Assembly (NCBI GenBank): GCA_015039315.1
Contig: WIDE01000116.1
Location: 33,295 to 97,294, forward strand
Source: Clavulina sp. PMI_390
Taxonomy: Eukaryota; Basidiomycota; Agaricomycetes; Cantharellales; Hydnaceae
DNA: 64,000 nucleotides
Direction of reading: 5' to 3'
In this document: positions 15,453 to 28,900 of the stretch, piece by piece
Position numbering within the stretch: the first letter of the stretch is position 1
Layout: each line of letters begins with the position of its first letter
Notes under the pieces: generated by a model
Told to the model about the DNA's origin: nothing
Database searches by the model: none
Seen by the model: the letters and a program-made list of their open reading frames with translations, nothing else
Program-made: the position numbers and the translations under genes

Positions 15453-17598
15453 ATGCTCAAAGCATTGCACCGCGCGTCGAGGACACGTTCTGTAACGGTC
15501 ATACGGCAACTCTCAACCAGGTCGCCGCTTCAGTCTAGGCTCTATGGGCAACCCGTATCATCTAGTTCGCGTTCCGTAACTTTCCGACACCCAGCTCGAA
15601 TACTCATCTCACTCATTCAGCACACCCTCACCTTGTCGCTCCAGGGGAGTTGACACCTGGAATTTCCCTCGGAGAGTATAAAGAAAGAAGATCCAGGCTA
15701 TTTGAAACATTGCCTGACGATAGTGTAGCGGTATCATGTGCTGCGAGCACGAAATATGCGTCAAAAAGTGAGAATTCTCTGCCATTTCGACTATGAGGAG
15801 GTCCTGCTCATGTTGTTTTAAGATATATTGTGAGGAATACTTTATACATCCCGCTTATATTGCTAATCTATACACGCAGCTATAAGTTTCGACAGGGTAG
15901 CGACTTCTTCTATCTCACTGGCGTCCAAGAACCGGAGTCAGTCTTAGTACTTGGTATGCAATCCTCATCTGCCGCCCAAGCCAACGCTAATCGCCCCAAT
16001 CCAAAGAAAAGCGCGGGAGCAATTGCAAGAGTACTCTGTTCATGCGTGACAAAGTACCCTCACAAGAGCTCTGGGATGGTCCTCGGACAGGTGTCAAAGC
16101 TGCTTCAGATCTATTTGGGGTAGACGATACATTGGAAATTCACAATTTATCATCCCATCTCAGTTCTGTCCTTCCATCCTACTCGCACGTTTATATCGAC
16201 ACTCCCAACCACATTTCACCTCCTCGGCGGCGATCATCGCTGCTTCAAAGTCTCACCGCACCAACTTTGTCCAATGTAGATTCGGCACTGTCGAAAGTAC
16301 AGTGGTCCAAAGTTCGCCCTCTTTCAAAGGAACTTCACCAAATGAGAAAGTTGAAAAGTCCATCTGAAATACGTCTGATGCGAACAGCAGCTGATTTGAG
16401 CGGTCATGCTCATGCCAGGGTACGTTGTTTATTCTGTGATCAGGAGATGACGATAATCTGACTTTACGGTGCCAGACAATGAGATTCACTGCTCCTGGGA
16501 TGTCTGAGGCCGCCCTGGCCGCCCATTTTGAATATTTGTGCGCGCTACGAGGATCGGAACGCCCAGCATATGTTCCTGTCGTAGCATCAGGAGCAAATGC
16601 CCTGGTCATACATTACACTGCAAACGATTGCATCATTCAAAAAAATGACCTCATCCTTGTGGATGCTGGGTGCGAGTTTCAGTGAGCGCAAAAAATTCTG
16701 GCTCCCCGTCGCTGAGACTGAATCAACACTGTAGCAATTATGCTTCAGATATCAGTTTGTAGCTTCCTCTCTTTGGTTGACATTAAGGATGATTCCTAAT
16801 TCTTGTTTAGCGAGAACTTGGCCTGCATCAGGAAGGTTCACTTCCGCTCAAAAAGACCTGTATCAGGTGCGCATCTTGTTATCTGTCCCGGAGTATCCGC
16901 AGCCCTGATAATTGCTGCGCTCATAGGCTGTTCTGAATACCTTGAAGTCTGTAACTAAGCTGGCAAGCGAGTCTCAGGGTCATACCTTGGAAACCCTTCA
17001 CTACCAGAGCACGGACATCTTGAGCCAAGAGTTGCGACAAGTGGGGCTTTCTACAACCTCCAAAGACATGGATCGTCTCTATCCCCATTTCGTTGGGCAT
17101 CCACTGGGGCTGGGTAAGTGCTAAATACATGATCTTACCATTCAAACCGATTTGGAACTTCTGCAGACCTTCATGAGTCTGGCGAAGATCAACGTCGCGA
17201 TACCCTCAAGGAATCGATGGCGATAACCATAGAGCCAGGTTTAGCCTCCCACCCAAAAGTTAGCAATTTGATGTCTCACAGCTACTTCTCCAGGTGTCTA
17301 TGTGCCGGATGACGATCGCTATCCAAAGCACTTCCGAAACATTGGGATACGAATAGAGGTGCGGCTGCTTCTTCACCAATCATCCAGAACATTATTCTGA
17401 CCGCAGTTTAGGATGAAGTCGTTGTTCTGAAGGTATATCATATCCATCCATGATCCGGCAATCGCTCATTGGACCTTGCATTTACAGGATGATGTAGAAG
17501 TGTTATCGGCTTCTGCGCCAAAGGAGATCTCTGATGTTGAGGGCGCTTGTTTAGGTACTCTAGGATTGGATGCTTTCTGGTCACCACCTATAGCATAA
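15453..17598 (+). CDS. ICP55: Mitochondrial Xaa-Pro aminopeptidase (Icp55-type)
   Basis: This is an aminopeptidase P family metallopeptidase (M24B). In yeast, Icp55 trims one residue from imported mitochondrial proteins after MPP cleavage, stabilising them. The first about 35 residues (MLKALHRASRTRSVTVIRQLSTRSP) are rich in Arg/Ser with no acids, a good presequence. The creatinase N-domain carries RQGSDFFYLTGVQEPESVLVLG (about 15890-15955) and DGPRTG. The catalytic domain shows MRKLKSPSEIRLMRTAADLSGHAH and the first metal ligands in LILVDAGCEF..NYASDIT (16650-16760). A second His region is MDRLYPHFVGHPLGL (about 17070-17115) and the final ligands lie in the PGVYVPDD region (about 17290). TAA is at 17596. 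About eight small introns. Cytosolic aminopeptidase P is the alternative; the presequence argues against it. Confidence 0.87.
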
Positions 17599-17750
17599 TG
17601 TGATATTTTTCGAGCGGCTATTCTGTCGTTTTGATGCAGCAGCGTAGCCCCCAGAATTTTCAATGGACCGATATGTCGTTGTTTGCATCGAGGTCGGATC
17701 GGCTACCGAGCCTCTCACCTCCTCCCCACTCCCCCAACCGCTGATTTTCA

Positions 17751-20211
17751 ATGTCTACGAAAGACGACACTGCTGTTGTTCCTACCCCCCACGGCGTCGA
17801 TGCCGATGAAGCACAATTGGTATAGATGAAGCTCCCTAAATGGCATCGAAGGAACCCTCGCGGGATAAAATCTAGATCACCATGTTTCGGTAACGTCCTT
17901 CTGCTCGTGAGCTCTATTGCACACCAAGAACGGCTGCGGGTATCCTTGCAAGCTCGTTGTCGGAAATTTCGTTCCCCACGAATCTGACTGCGAGCAGTGC
18001 GGGATTGAGATCATACCGCGAGTTACCTGATCAGATTGAAGTCTGCGGAGGGAAGCCGTCGTGCAAATGCTCGTTCACCAACCTGGCTCAAGGCTGGGTT
18101 GGTGCTTGGAGCGCACATACTGACCTGTGTCCATTTCATTTATTCAAGCTGTCTCTTGGGTACCAGACGGTAGGGAGACGCCAAATGACGTCTCAGTTGT
18201 GTGAAGCTCAATTTGTTTTTTTCTCTCTTTCCCTTTGGCAGTCTCTCCATCGCAATTGGCACCATTTGGAGAGTTTCGCTGCCAGTTTCTGCGCCCTCGA
18301 TTTTATCGGAGGAGTACGGTACGTGCTTTTTGCTGGCTCTTTTTCTAGTGAATATTGAGTAAATATCCATCCTAGTTCGGTCTTCTTCCTCGGGATCCTG
18401 GCCGGCGGCCCGGCCGCCATTTGGTTTGCCTTGATTCCTTTTTCCCCATGGCGTTATAATCGCTCACGCCATCGTAGGTCATCATACATCATTACAATGG
18501 TTTTCATGTGGATCACCGCCGCCGTGCTCGCTGAAATCTGTTCGGCTCTCCCACTAAGTGGATCGATTTACATATGGGCCGCTGAGGCTGCAGGTCCTAA
18601 GTATGGTCGTATCGTGGCATTTGTCGTCTCGTTCTGGACGGCCGCAGCGTGGATGACATTTTCGGCTGGTAACTGTCAGGTACTTCTATAATTCGTTCCA
18701 AAACGCATTCAGGTGCCTTACGCTATGTTTTAGACGACAGCGAATTACCTGGTATCGCTTTTCAATGTCTACGACATCAATTTCCCTGGCGGCATGGATA
18801 ACAGTAACGTGAAGTGGCGTGCACTCATCTGGGCGCTCTCGGAGGTATTCCTCATTATCTCAATCGCTATGAACTTCCTCCCCCGTCAGAACCCATGTTT
18901 TTCATCTGTTCATCCCCTGTCACTGAGGTCTCCTCTTCCTATAGCTCGCTGGTATTCCTCAATCTTCAAACTGACGCTTGGGGTCATGGCAGTGGACTTC
19001 TTGTTAAACATGATCTGGCTGCCAATCGGCGTCAGCCGCACGTATGGCTTCCGAAGCCCTCATGAGGCCTTCCTGACTACTTGTGAGACTTCGATGAAAA
19101 ATTCTGGTGTCATGGTAGCTGATATGCCGCTGCTCATTGGTAGATAATGGAACGGGCGCTCCTGCGGGATGGAATTGGCTGCTTTGCTTCTTATTCACAT
19201 CTGGGACGCTTACTGGATTCGATGCCTCCGGTCATATTGCTGAGGAGACGAAGAACGCCAGTGTTGTGGCCGCGCAAGGAATTCTGGGTGGCGCGATTGC
19301 TACTGGCACACTTTCTTTTGCAACCATTATTCTATACCTCTTCTGCTCTCCCTCCATTGATGTGTGGAACAATCTTGATGCGCCGCAACCTTTCGTCCAA
19401 ATTTACGCCATTGCCTTGGGCAAGCCGGGCGCTATCATCATGACGATCATCGCTGTCGTTGGCCTTGTTCTGGTATGTCGTCATTGCGGCTGGTTGTTAT
19501 TTTGCTAACCATCGCGATCTCTCAATAAAGAACACCAGTGTAGCAATTGTCGCGGCGTCTCGACTCATCTTCGCCATCGCCCGTGATGGCGTCCTCCCTG
19601 GATCGAAATGGGTTGGTCAGGTGAACGCAGATGGCCAGCCTCGCCATGCTGTCATCGTGATGTATGTGTTTGGGGCGCTCATTCTATGCACGATCCTGCC
19701 GAGCAGTGTGGCATTCACTTCCTTGGTTTCCGCTGGAGGTGTCCCTACCATCGCAGCCTATGGCCTGATCGCGTTACTGAGGCTCACACAGACGCCATAC
19801 GACTTCAAAACGTCCAAGTTTGGCTTGGGAAAATGGAAGATTCCTTTCTACACCTCGGCCGTGCTGTTCAATGCGCTTATGGTGGCGGTACGTCGCTCCC
19901 AATGCATTCCCCCGCAGTACGTTTATTCAACAATTATCTTGTTATTCTTTAGGTCCAAGTGTCTCCATTCAGCTTCCCTGTAACTGCGCAGACTTTCAAC
20001 TATGTGAGGTCCACACCGCCTCAATAGTTGGCGTCATGACTAAACTCTTCTTTAGGCAGGGATCATTCTTGCTGGAGTCACGATCATAGCCCTGCTTAGC
20101 TGGTGGTTCATCCCTGAAGACCGCTGGCTCAAATCTGCCCATATCAAAGCTATCTTGGAGAATACGGAAGCCTCTGCTCAAAGCGCTGATACTGCTACCT
20201 CAAACGAGTAA
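17751..20211 (+). CDS. APC-superfamily amino acid/amine permease (UGA4/HNM1-like)
   Basis: This is a 12-helix transporter of the amino acid-polyamine-organocation superfamily. The first exon gives MSTKDDTAVVPTPHGVDADEAQL, a hydrophilic cytosolic N-terminus. The N-terminal exons between about 17880 and 18400 are hard to define. From 18480 the match is clear: TAAVLAEICSALPLSGSIYIWAAEAAGPKYG, then SAGNCQTTANYL. The consensus GFDASGHIAEETKNASV (19215-19265) is characteristic of the GABA/choline permease branch. FAIARDGVLPGSKWVGQV (19570-19620) and the last helices follow, ending with ALLSWWFIPEDRW and a short tail to TAA 20209. In yeast this branch takes up GABA, choline or other amines at the plasma or vacuolar membrane; the substrate here cannot be read from sequence. 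It converges on the next gene, 126 bp apart. Confidence 0.87.
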
Positions 20212-20337
20212 AGTGTTGAAGAAATCATCCTGTCCAAAGGGACAAATGACTGGAAGGCCAACAGCGATTTCATGTGTAAAGATCAGATCTCGCCATATGG
20301 GGTTGATATTACTGCTGGAATGTACCAAGGAATAGAT

Positions 20338-20992
20338 TTAGTGTTCTGCATTTTCATTTGTATGCATGCCATTGACTGGTACGCGCCCCTCTGTGGGTGC
20401 AAGTGATGTGATAGCCACTGTCTCAAGTTCCCCTTCTTCGAATTCTGGGTGACCATCACCTGGCGATGAGGCAGACTCGGCGGCCTTGAGAGCCTCTGCA
20501 AGGTCCTCGCTAATAGCTTTGGACGTTTGGTGGTCATTAGCAATAGTATTCAGTTGATTCATAGCCCTTTCCACGAGTGGGTACCTAGAAACTCGGAATT
20601 TGTGGAAAGAGTTAACATCATTGGTACCAAGTAGATGATACGGTCGACGAACCTCTCCAACTCACGAAGGATTAAACGCTCCATGCGCTCAGCTTGGTAG
20701 TCGTCGGACACGTCGAGGTTATCTTCTTGCTTTGCAAGAAGCTCGGACGCTACCTCATCGACTTGTGAGTTGAAAACTTCGCCAGTACTCTGATGGTGCC
20801 ACAGATGAGGCAACGATATTGGTCAGTATTTCGTGGAAAAGCCCAGTAAGTCGTAGAGGAAACACGAGGGCGGCATACAGAGCTCATAAGTTCTTCAATG
20901 ATTTCATTTTTCAACTGTTCAAAGTCCTCACTATCCATGTACTTCTTGGCGAGCTCGGAAGCGTTGGGGAGACGGCGTGATGGAGGAGACAT
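20338..20992 (-). CDS. Shg1/BOD1-domain protein, probable COMPASS subunit
   Basis: This is a small protein of about 170-190 residues after removal of three short introns. The start MSPPSRRLPNASELAKKYMDSEDF, followed by EQLKNEIIEELMSS, SQVDEVASELLAKQEDN and LILRELERF joined to LVERAMNQL, has the order and spacing of the Shg1 domain. That domain is found in yeast Shg1 (Set1/COMPASS H3K4 methyltransferase complex) and in metazoan BOD1/BOD1L. The C-terminal part (EDLAEALKAAESASSPG and an acidic stretch) is low complexity. Assignment rests on this short helical pattern, so function as a COMPASS component is inferred. It lies head-to-head with CCT2, 218 bp apart. Confidence 0.65.
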
Positions 20993-21210
20993 TGCTGAGA
21001 ATCAGTGGAGCTCCAGTGGGAGGACAGAGGGGGGATAGGAGAGTTTGAGGAACCCAACAGCACTCTGGTTCTTCGGGCGTGGATGAGATCCCAAAGGCCC
21101 AGGAGTAGCAAATGGGTGTTCACATTCGGAGGCCGATTTGTTTGGTTCGTGTCCTCGATTTGTTTGGCCCAATCCTTACTTTCTCGATCACCCAGATTCA
21201 CCACCCCAGC

Positions 21211-23417
21211 ATGTCTGTCAATATCTTTAGTGAAGAGGTATGTTGTCCCCTATAATGTTTTGCGGAAAGAGAGCTGACGACCGATTCAAGGCAACAGGTA
21301 TTGAACTCACGCACTTGTGTTTCGAAAAGATTCTGACGCGCTCTTTTCGTCTCGTTTAGAGGAGAGAGCCGAATCGGCGCGTCTCTCTAGTTTTGTTGGC
21401 GCTCTTGCACTTGGAGATCTCGTTAAATCCACGCTCGGGCCAAAAGGGATGAACAAGATCCTCCAATCGGCATCAAATGGTGATATCAATGTCACCAATG
21501 ATGGTGCGACTATCCTCAAGTCAATACAGCTCGACAACGCTGCCGCGAAGATACTTGTGAACATCTCAAAAGTTCAGGATGATGAAGTGGGAGATGGAAC
21601 CACCAGTGTTTGCGTCCTAGCGGCGGAGATGCTGAGGGAGGCGGAGAAGCTTGTGAATGCAAAAATTCATCCTCAGACTATCGTCGAAGGCTATCGGATC
21701 GGAAGTTCGGCGGCCCTAGCTGCCCTGCAAAATGCTGCCGTGGACAACGGGTAAGTTTATTCGTAATCCTATCACTACTCGCCGCGCTTAGTTGGGACCT
21801 CATTACAGAGCTAACCCTGCAAAATTCCGCGAGGATCTTTTTAACATTGCCCGCACAACCCTGTCGTCCAAAGTCCTCTCACAAGACAAGGACTACTTTG
21901 CAAATCTCGCCGTCGATGCTGTTCTTCGTCTCCAGGTACTGCATTGCTGGGTATCCCTCGCTGAATTTCCAGCTGATGCTATTCTCGTAACATTAGGGAT
22001 CCACGGACTTGGAAAGAATCCAGATCATTAAAAAAGTTGGCGGAAAGCTAACAGACTCATATCTTGACGAGGGTATGCTATTGCCTGCCTCCTCGTCCTC
22101 AGAAACTGATGAGGATGTCATTCAGGGTTCATACTTGACAAGCAAATCGCCACTAATAGCCCAAAGCGCCTTGAAGGCGCCAAGATTTTGATTGCTAATA
22201 CTTGTACGCGCTACACACCATCTTCCTCTACGACTAACCCCCTGACTCTCAACCTGGAAATAGCAATGGACACTGACAAGATCAAGATTTTTGGTGCTCG
22301 TGTCAAGGTCGATGGTACTGGCAAGCTTGCCGAACTTGAACGTGCAGAGAAGGTCCGTCCTGAATCCGCTTGTTAGTAGTTAGCGGGAGGATTTATCAAT
22401 GACGATGTAGGAGAAGATGAAGGCCAAAGTGGATGCTATCGCGGCGCATGGCGTGACCTGCTTCGTCAATCGGCAGCTCGTTTACAATTACCCTGAATCC
22501 CTGCTATCGGACAAGGGTATCATGGTCATTGAACACGCTGACTTCGAAGGCGTAGAGCGGTTGTCACTCGTAACTGGTGGTGAGATTGCCAGCACCTTTG
22601 ATCGCCCTGACCTGGTGAAATTGGGTCGGTGCGACATTATTGAGGAGGTCATGATTGGCGAGGATAAGGTGAGTCATTGTTAAACTCAAATAACGGAACC
22701 ATAGCTATTTTACTGACGACAACTACAGCTCATCAAATTTTCTGGGGTGGCAGCGGGTCAAGCGTGTACAGTCGTACTCCGCGGGTCTACAACACAGATG
22801 GTTGATGAGGCGGAGCGGTCCTTACATGATGCGTTGTCAGTAATCTCTCAGACCGTGAAGGAAACCCGGATTGTGCTTGGTGGTGGCTGCTCGGAAATGT
22901 TGATGAGTAACGCTGTGGAGGAGGCAGCACGAACAGTATCAGGAAAGAAGGCTATCGCCGTTGAATCGTTCGCTCGCGCGCTCCGACAGGTACATAGTCT
23001 GACCTGTGATATCTCTTTCACATGGAGCTAACGGGTCCTGATTCCAGATTCCCACCATACTCGCTGACAACGCCGGCTATGATTCTTCTGATCTTACATC
23101 GCAACTCCGTGCAGCCCACTTCAATGGGAAAAAGGATGCCGGCCTAGGTTGGTTCTATTGTGATCGCTTGAACCATCAGTAAACCCCGCATTCGTTCCCA
23201 GATATGAACAATGGGGTGATTGCCTCGATGAGGGATCTTGGTATTACTGAGAGCTACAAACTCAAGCGACAAGTTGTTCTCAGTGCAAGCGAGGCTGCTG
23301 AAATGATCCTCCGGTATGTTATAGATATTATTCCGTCTATCTCTCTCAAGCTAAGAACATGACCACAGAGTGGATACCATCCTCCGGGCGACGCCGAGGA
23401 AGCGCGAGGCTCATTAG
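21211..23417 (+). CDS. CCT2: T-complex protein 1 subunit beta (CCT2)
   Basis: This is the beta subunit of the cytosolic group II chaperonin CCT/TRiC, which folds actin, tubulin and WD40 proteins with [14 protein letters not shown] is encoded by exon 1 and a micro-exon near 21291-21298. Exon 3 carries the chaperonin signatures [15 protein letters not shown] (about 21420-21462), [11 protein letters not shown] and the catalytic [16 protein letters not shown] (about 21590-21630). Later exons contain [45 protein letters not shown] (22772-22836) and VLGGGCSEM. The gene ends [15 protein letters not shown] with TAG at 23415. The length of about 525 residues matches the family. About eight introns. 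Confidence 0.95.
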
Positions 23418-25970
23418 TCTTGTGCTACTTTCAATCATATATGATGGCTCAGCCGTGGGGAAGCTGCTCTGATGTTTCCTTTGGGTCACCAAATACTGTA
23501 AGGCGTTCAGAACCTGGATGCCAAAACTTCAAGATTTGACGTGAACCAAGTCGCCTGTGTCGCAAGTAATTTAGTCAGGCAGATCCGATAATTCATGTGC
23601 TATCGGCGTAGCCTATGCCCTTGCCTGATTGCCCCTAAGGGAAATAATTCCTACTTCAGCAATGTTTATCTATCTTCAGCCCGAATAGTTGCGCCAAATC
23701 CAGCCAAATACCTAACCACAAGTCCACCACCACGACAGCGACAAGTTGCACCTCACCTGGGATAGCTGTTGCCAAGAACTGCACCCTGTTATAGCTTAGA
23801 AGCCGACGGCGTTGCCCTTTCTACCCAGCCCGCCTCCCCTTGCCGAACCGCTGTCCAACCATGCCTCCCGCGTATCCGACCCACATCCGACTCTACGTGA
23901 CCCCGTAGAGACATCGACCCCGATTCATATACCCTTTTGCGCGTGCATTTTTCGTTTCGACGCGACTTCCAAGGCTTTGACTGGTTGTGACGCGTCCAGG
24001 GGTGTGGTCGCCGCCCCTCGCGCCCCAAGCCCATGTGTTGGACGACTGCAAGAGGGCGCGGTGTCTTCTCGGCCCTGTCGTTGAAGAGCTCGATCAATTC
24101 AGCCGTTAATCCCCTTCACACCTTCGGAACTGAACTAGCCTTGACGATGGAGTCTCTGTGCTTCAAGCCTGAGCATTTCGTTTGACATGTGCTCACAGAA
24201 ATCCCGCTGGTCCCGCCCTCTCCGCCGGTAGTTGGAGAGTCCTCGGCAACAGTGTTGGTTTTGCACTCGAAATGGATCATGGCGATGTTGTTGGCGGCTC
24301 TCGTTGGCTACTCAGTAGAGGTGGAAACAAGTTCAGGGCTAGGCTTGCATGCATCAGCGTCTTCTCCTTCAGCGGTAGTGAACTGGCTTCGCTACAGAAC
24401 TTATGCTTTGCATTGGGTTCTAATTTGCCAATCTGGCCCGTTGCACTGCACTCGGACGCCATCGACCCCATGTGGGACTCTGCCATACCTTGGTCGGAAC
24501 TACATACTTTACACCGCAAGTGATTTCTCTCCCCCTGAGCTTTTTACAGAGTGTTTTGTGCTCAGACGGCCGTCCCGACGAGACTTTGTGCTCTGTTCCG
24601 GATTGGGGGCTGCGCTCAACAAAATATCCTGGGTCTAACGTGGCGAGTCGGTTGGATGGCTTGGGTCAACAAGGGGATCTCCACGAAAGGCATCGGTCGG
24701 TCTTTCGTCTACGGCGTACACGGATTTGTTGGTCGGATAGTCGCGACAGTGAAATTCCGGTGGATCCCTCGTTGCGGGTGGAGGACTCCGTCTTCTGCAA
24801 ATCGTGGGTGGACTTGTTGAGATATTGGGTCTTTGGATTAGCTAAGTGATACGCGCAACCCCTGTGTTCAGTTTGCACCGTCACTGAACCTGCCTCTTTT
24901 TGGCACCTTCGCCTCGACTGCGAAGCGTCGCTCTCTGATGACGGCATTCGGACCCTTCATTTCTCTCTTGTGCGGTTTGGCGTTTGGTAATGAAGGTCGG
25001 CATGTTGCACAACTATCCAGGGCATTCATTTGGGATTCGCCGAGACGGTCTTGGCGGCAGTGATGGCATTGCTTTTATTTCCCCAGTTTGACCTTTCTCG
25101 ATGAGGCGCTGTGTCATCCACCCTTCTGCTGATCAGCATGCCTAATCGTACTTCTCTGCCCTTTGGCACACTAGCCGCAGCCTGACGTCTGGTCCGAAGT
25201 CTCACCCGTGGGAGGTACTTCAGAGATATGCTCTCGACCCTTCATGACGTTAGGATTATGCAGTGCTGGTGTGGTTCTAGGCGCCCATAGAGGATGCTTG
25301 TGCTGGGACCGCTCAGGGAAAGGACTGACCACGCTGAGAGCAAAGGGCCACCTGAAGAGTTTCATCCCTTCCTAGGGAAGAATCGGTACGCAATTGCCAA
25401 TCGGTGCGGCATAAGATGCGTCCGCGAACCCTATGACTTTCCAGTGGTGAAAAGTCTTGTGATGTTTGTCCGCTGCAGCATTCGCCGCCGGCAGTACTCA
25501 CGTTAATCCTACCAAGGGGCGGAAAGCCGACGCGTCTTTGGATGCGCAAGTCAGTACGCAATGGGGCGGGGATGCGGTGGGCCTTTGTCATCGACAGCGA
25601 GTTGAGGTGGGACCAAGTGACGGGATGCTGCGGTTCTGCATCACAATCGCAAATCTGTTGCAGGTATCTGGAGAGGTCGAATGCCCGAAGACCCAGAATC
25701 CAAACTATGCGCAATAATTTTTCTACCCCTAGCCTTTTCGAGAGGCTTGATTCCTGGAATTGCTGGCTCGTTATCCTGTATCTATCTTTGCTAGCGCGTT
25801 GTTTACTCGTGTTATCCTTTACCATTTCGACTTTCGTGACACTGCAACATCCTACGCTCTCGCCCTATCGTTCCTTATCTTCTCTATTACTCCAAAACCA
25901 TCCCAACATTCGCCCTCTAGCATAGAGGCTAGAGTGTGCGTCGCCCCCGCCTTCCAGTTCAACCCTCATC
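23418..25970. other. Gene-free stretch of 2.5 kb, no recognised content
   Basis: No family signature was recognised on either strand between CCT2 and the PMT gene. Open frames of 80-170 codons occur on both strands in overlapping positions (for example 24189-24638 plus and 25313-25825 minus), but none has a domain, a convincing exon chain or a signal peptide. The last about 200 bp before 25971 are pyrimidine-rich and may be the PMT promoter and leader. No terminal inverted or direct repeats were seen. It may hold a lineage-specific gene, a decayed element or a long non-coding RNA; the sequence alone does not decide. Confidence 0.5.
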
Positions 25971-28900
25971 ATGCGGCCACGTCGACCCCCGTCACCCCGT
26001 GGACACTACTCAAAATCCGAGGGCTTCCGTGACGCAGACGAAAAGCGCGCATTTGCTACAAGTGGGGATCTTAAACGCTCCCAGGGGATTCCCGGACTAT
26101 CGTTCGTGAATTCTGGCGACTGGAGGGTTATTGCTGCATTGACTGCGGTGGCATTCGTTGTTCGTCTGTTCCGATTATGGCAACCAGACTCTGTGGTGTA
26201 TGTCTTTTTCAAAGCTTCTGAGTCTTTTACGGCCCTCACTGACGGTGTTCTTGTAGCTTCGACGAAGTCCACTTTGGCAAGTTTGCGTCCAAGTACATAA
26301 AGACACAGTACTTCGTTGACGTACATCCTCCACTTGCAAAGTTGCTAATCACTTTGGCGGCGGCTATACGAGGCTATGACGGGTCTTTCGACTTCAAAGA
26401 GATCGCCAAGTAGGTTTGACCGCCAGCGTACAACCTAGCCCAATTAACAATCATTTGACACAGGCCTTATGAGGACTTCGCGCCGTATATCGCCATGCGT
26501 CTCGTGCCTGCTTTGATGGGCGTTGCTGTGATTCCTTTGGCTTTCCTCACCCTCCGGGGGCTAGGTTGCGGAGTCACTTCTGCCCTTTTAGGTTCCACCT
26601 TCATCCTGTTCGAGAACGGAATCACTACGCAATCTCGACATATCCTCCTTGATTCTCCTCTGGTCTTTTTCACCGCGCTTTCCATTTTCTGCTGGACTAC
26701 CTTCAACAACGAAGACAAAGAGCGCCACCGCGCTTTCTCCGATGAATGGTGGATATGGTTGACCCTGAGTGGCCTCTCTCTCGGTGCTGTCGTCAGCAGC
26801 AAATGGGTCGGCTTGTTCACGATTGCCACTGTTGGCCTGGACACGATCAGGCAACTTTGGGTGCTTTTGGGAGATGTAAGGGTCTCACCTCGATTGTTTG
26901 CCAAACATTTCCTGGCGAGGGCTCTCTGCTTGATCGCCGTGCCTATCATCTTCTATATGATGATGTTTGCCATCCATTTCCAAATCCTCGGCAGCTCTGG
27001 TGACGGGGATGGGTTCATGAGTGCACCATTCCAGCACACATTGAGTGGCCATGGAATGGAAGACACGTATGCTGGTCCGTTATTTCCCCGACTTTCCGAA
27101 GCCTTATACTCATACCTTCGTTCATCTTAGACATTTCGTTGGGCTCCGAAATTTCCATCCGTCACATTAACACCCAAGGAGGCTATCTTCACTCCCATGA
27201 TCACGCATACCCTGGAGGCAGCCATCGTAAGTTTTCTCCATCCAGTCGGCGAACGGATGAATGAAATTCTTTATCTAGAGCAACAAATCACTCTTTATCC
27301 TCACCGTGATGAAAATAACGTCTGGAGAATCATGAACGCAACTGTGGAGGGTTTTGACGAGCCGGATTATGCCGTGGCCCCTATCACGCATCTCACTCAT
27401 GGGATGTCAATTCGACTGGAACACATTACCACCCAAAAACGTCTCCATTCCCATAATGTTCGACCTCCAGTCTCTGACGCTGATTGGCAAAACGAGGTCT
27501 CTGGATATGGCTTCCCCGGCTTCTCTGGTGATGCCAACGATAACTGGGTGATCGAAATTGAGAAGGGGGATCGTCACGACTCAGCTTCCAGCAAGCGAAT
27601 CCGAACGTTGTCCACAACTTTCCGCCTTCGACATGCCCTTACTGGATGCTACTTATTTTCGCATAAAGTCAAACTCCCCGAGTGGGGCTTCGAGCAACAG
27701 GAAGTAACGTGTAACACGAATGCCGTCAAACCTAATTCTCTCTGGTTTGCTGAAACAAACCGGCACCCTCGCCGTGAGTTTGCTCGCCTATTCTTCATAT
27801 ATCTATCAGCGAGACCCTGCTGATATCCATTGTAGTTGGGCCCAAGGATCAAAAGACTAACTACCGGCATCCGGGCTTCTTTGCTAAGTTCTGGGAACTC
27901 CAGCACGTCATGTGGACCACTAATGCTGGCCTTACCGATCGCCACACTTTCGATTCGCGCCCTGAGACTTGGCCATTCTTGCGCCGCGGCATCGTGAGTT
28001 TTGATTTTACCTGTGAGGCCTAACTATTCGATCATCAGCACTGAAGACGGTGCTATTTCCCTAGAACTTTTGGGTCAAGGATCACCGACACATTTACCTA
28101 CTTGGAAACCCCTTTGTCTGGTATCTGAGCACGTTGGCCGTATGCCTTTACATCGTCGCTCGTATTGTGTTGATTCTTCGCGAGAAGCGAGGATACCAAG
28201 ACTTCACTTATAGTAGGGATTTCGTTGCATCGAGCCACAACTGAAAGCTGACACTTTTCTAGGTCGCGTGGTAAAATATGATGCGATGTGTGGATTCCTG
28301 ACGCTTGGCTGGGCCCTCCACTACGCGCCATTCTTCCTCATGCAGCGCCAACTGTTCCTCCACCACTATTTCCCCGCTCTTTATTTCGCTATCTTGTGCT
28401 CCGCCTCCATCTTTGACCTTTTCACAGCTTCCCTTCGTCCCCGCGTGAGACTCCAGATTGGGGCTGTCCTAGCGGTGATCGCTATCTATAACTTCGCACA
28501 CTTCAGTCCATTGATCTACGGGAACAAGTGGACGCAGAGTCAATGCCAAAGCGCCAAGTGGCTGAAAACATGGGATTTCTCTTGGTCTGTGGAGTTCGAT
28601 CAAATCTTCCTCTGCCGTGTCTGATATGCCATTTCTTTTAATAGTAACGAGTATTTCGAGAAGGTGAGCCAGCGTCGGCCTCGCTCTTGTATTTTAACGG
28701 CTTACACTTCCTTTAGTACTCGCAGTATGACCACTACGTCCCCGCCACCCCTGCTCCATCAAGCTTTGCCACTATTGGTGGGGGTGATGGCCGGGCGCCA
28801 ATTGTTGTCGAAGATCCTATCGCTGGGAAGCAGATTGCCGAGGCTGCGGAAGCAGCCCAAGCTACCACTGGCCTGCCTCAAGTTCTTGCTCCGGGCCATA

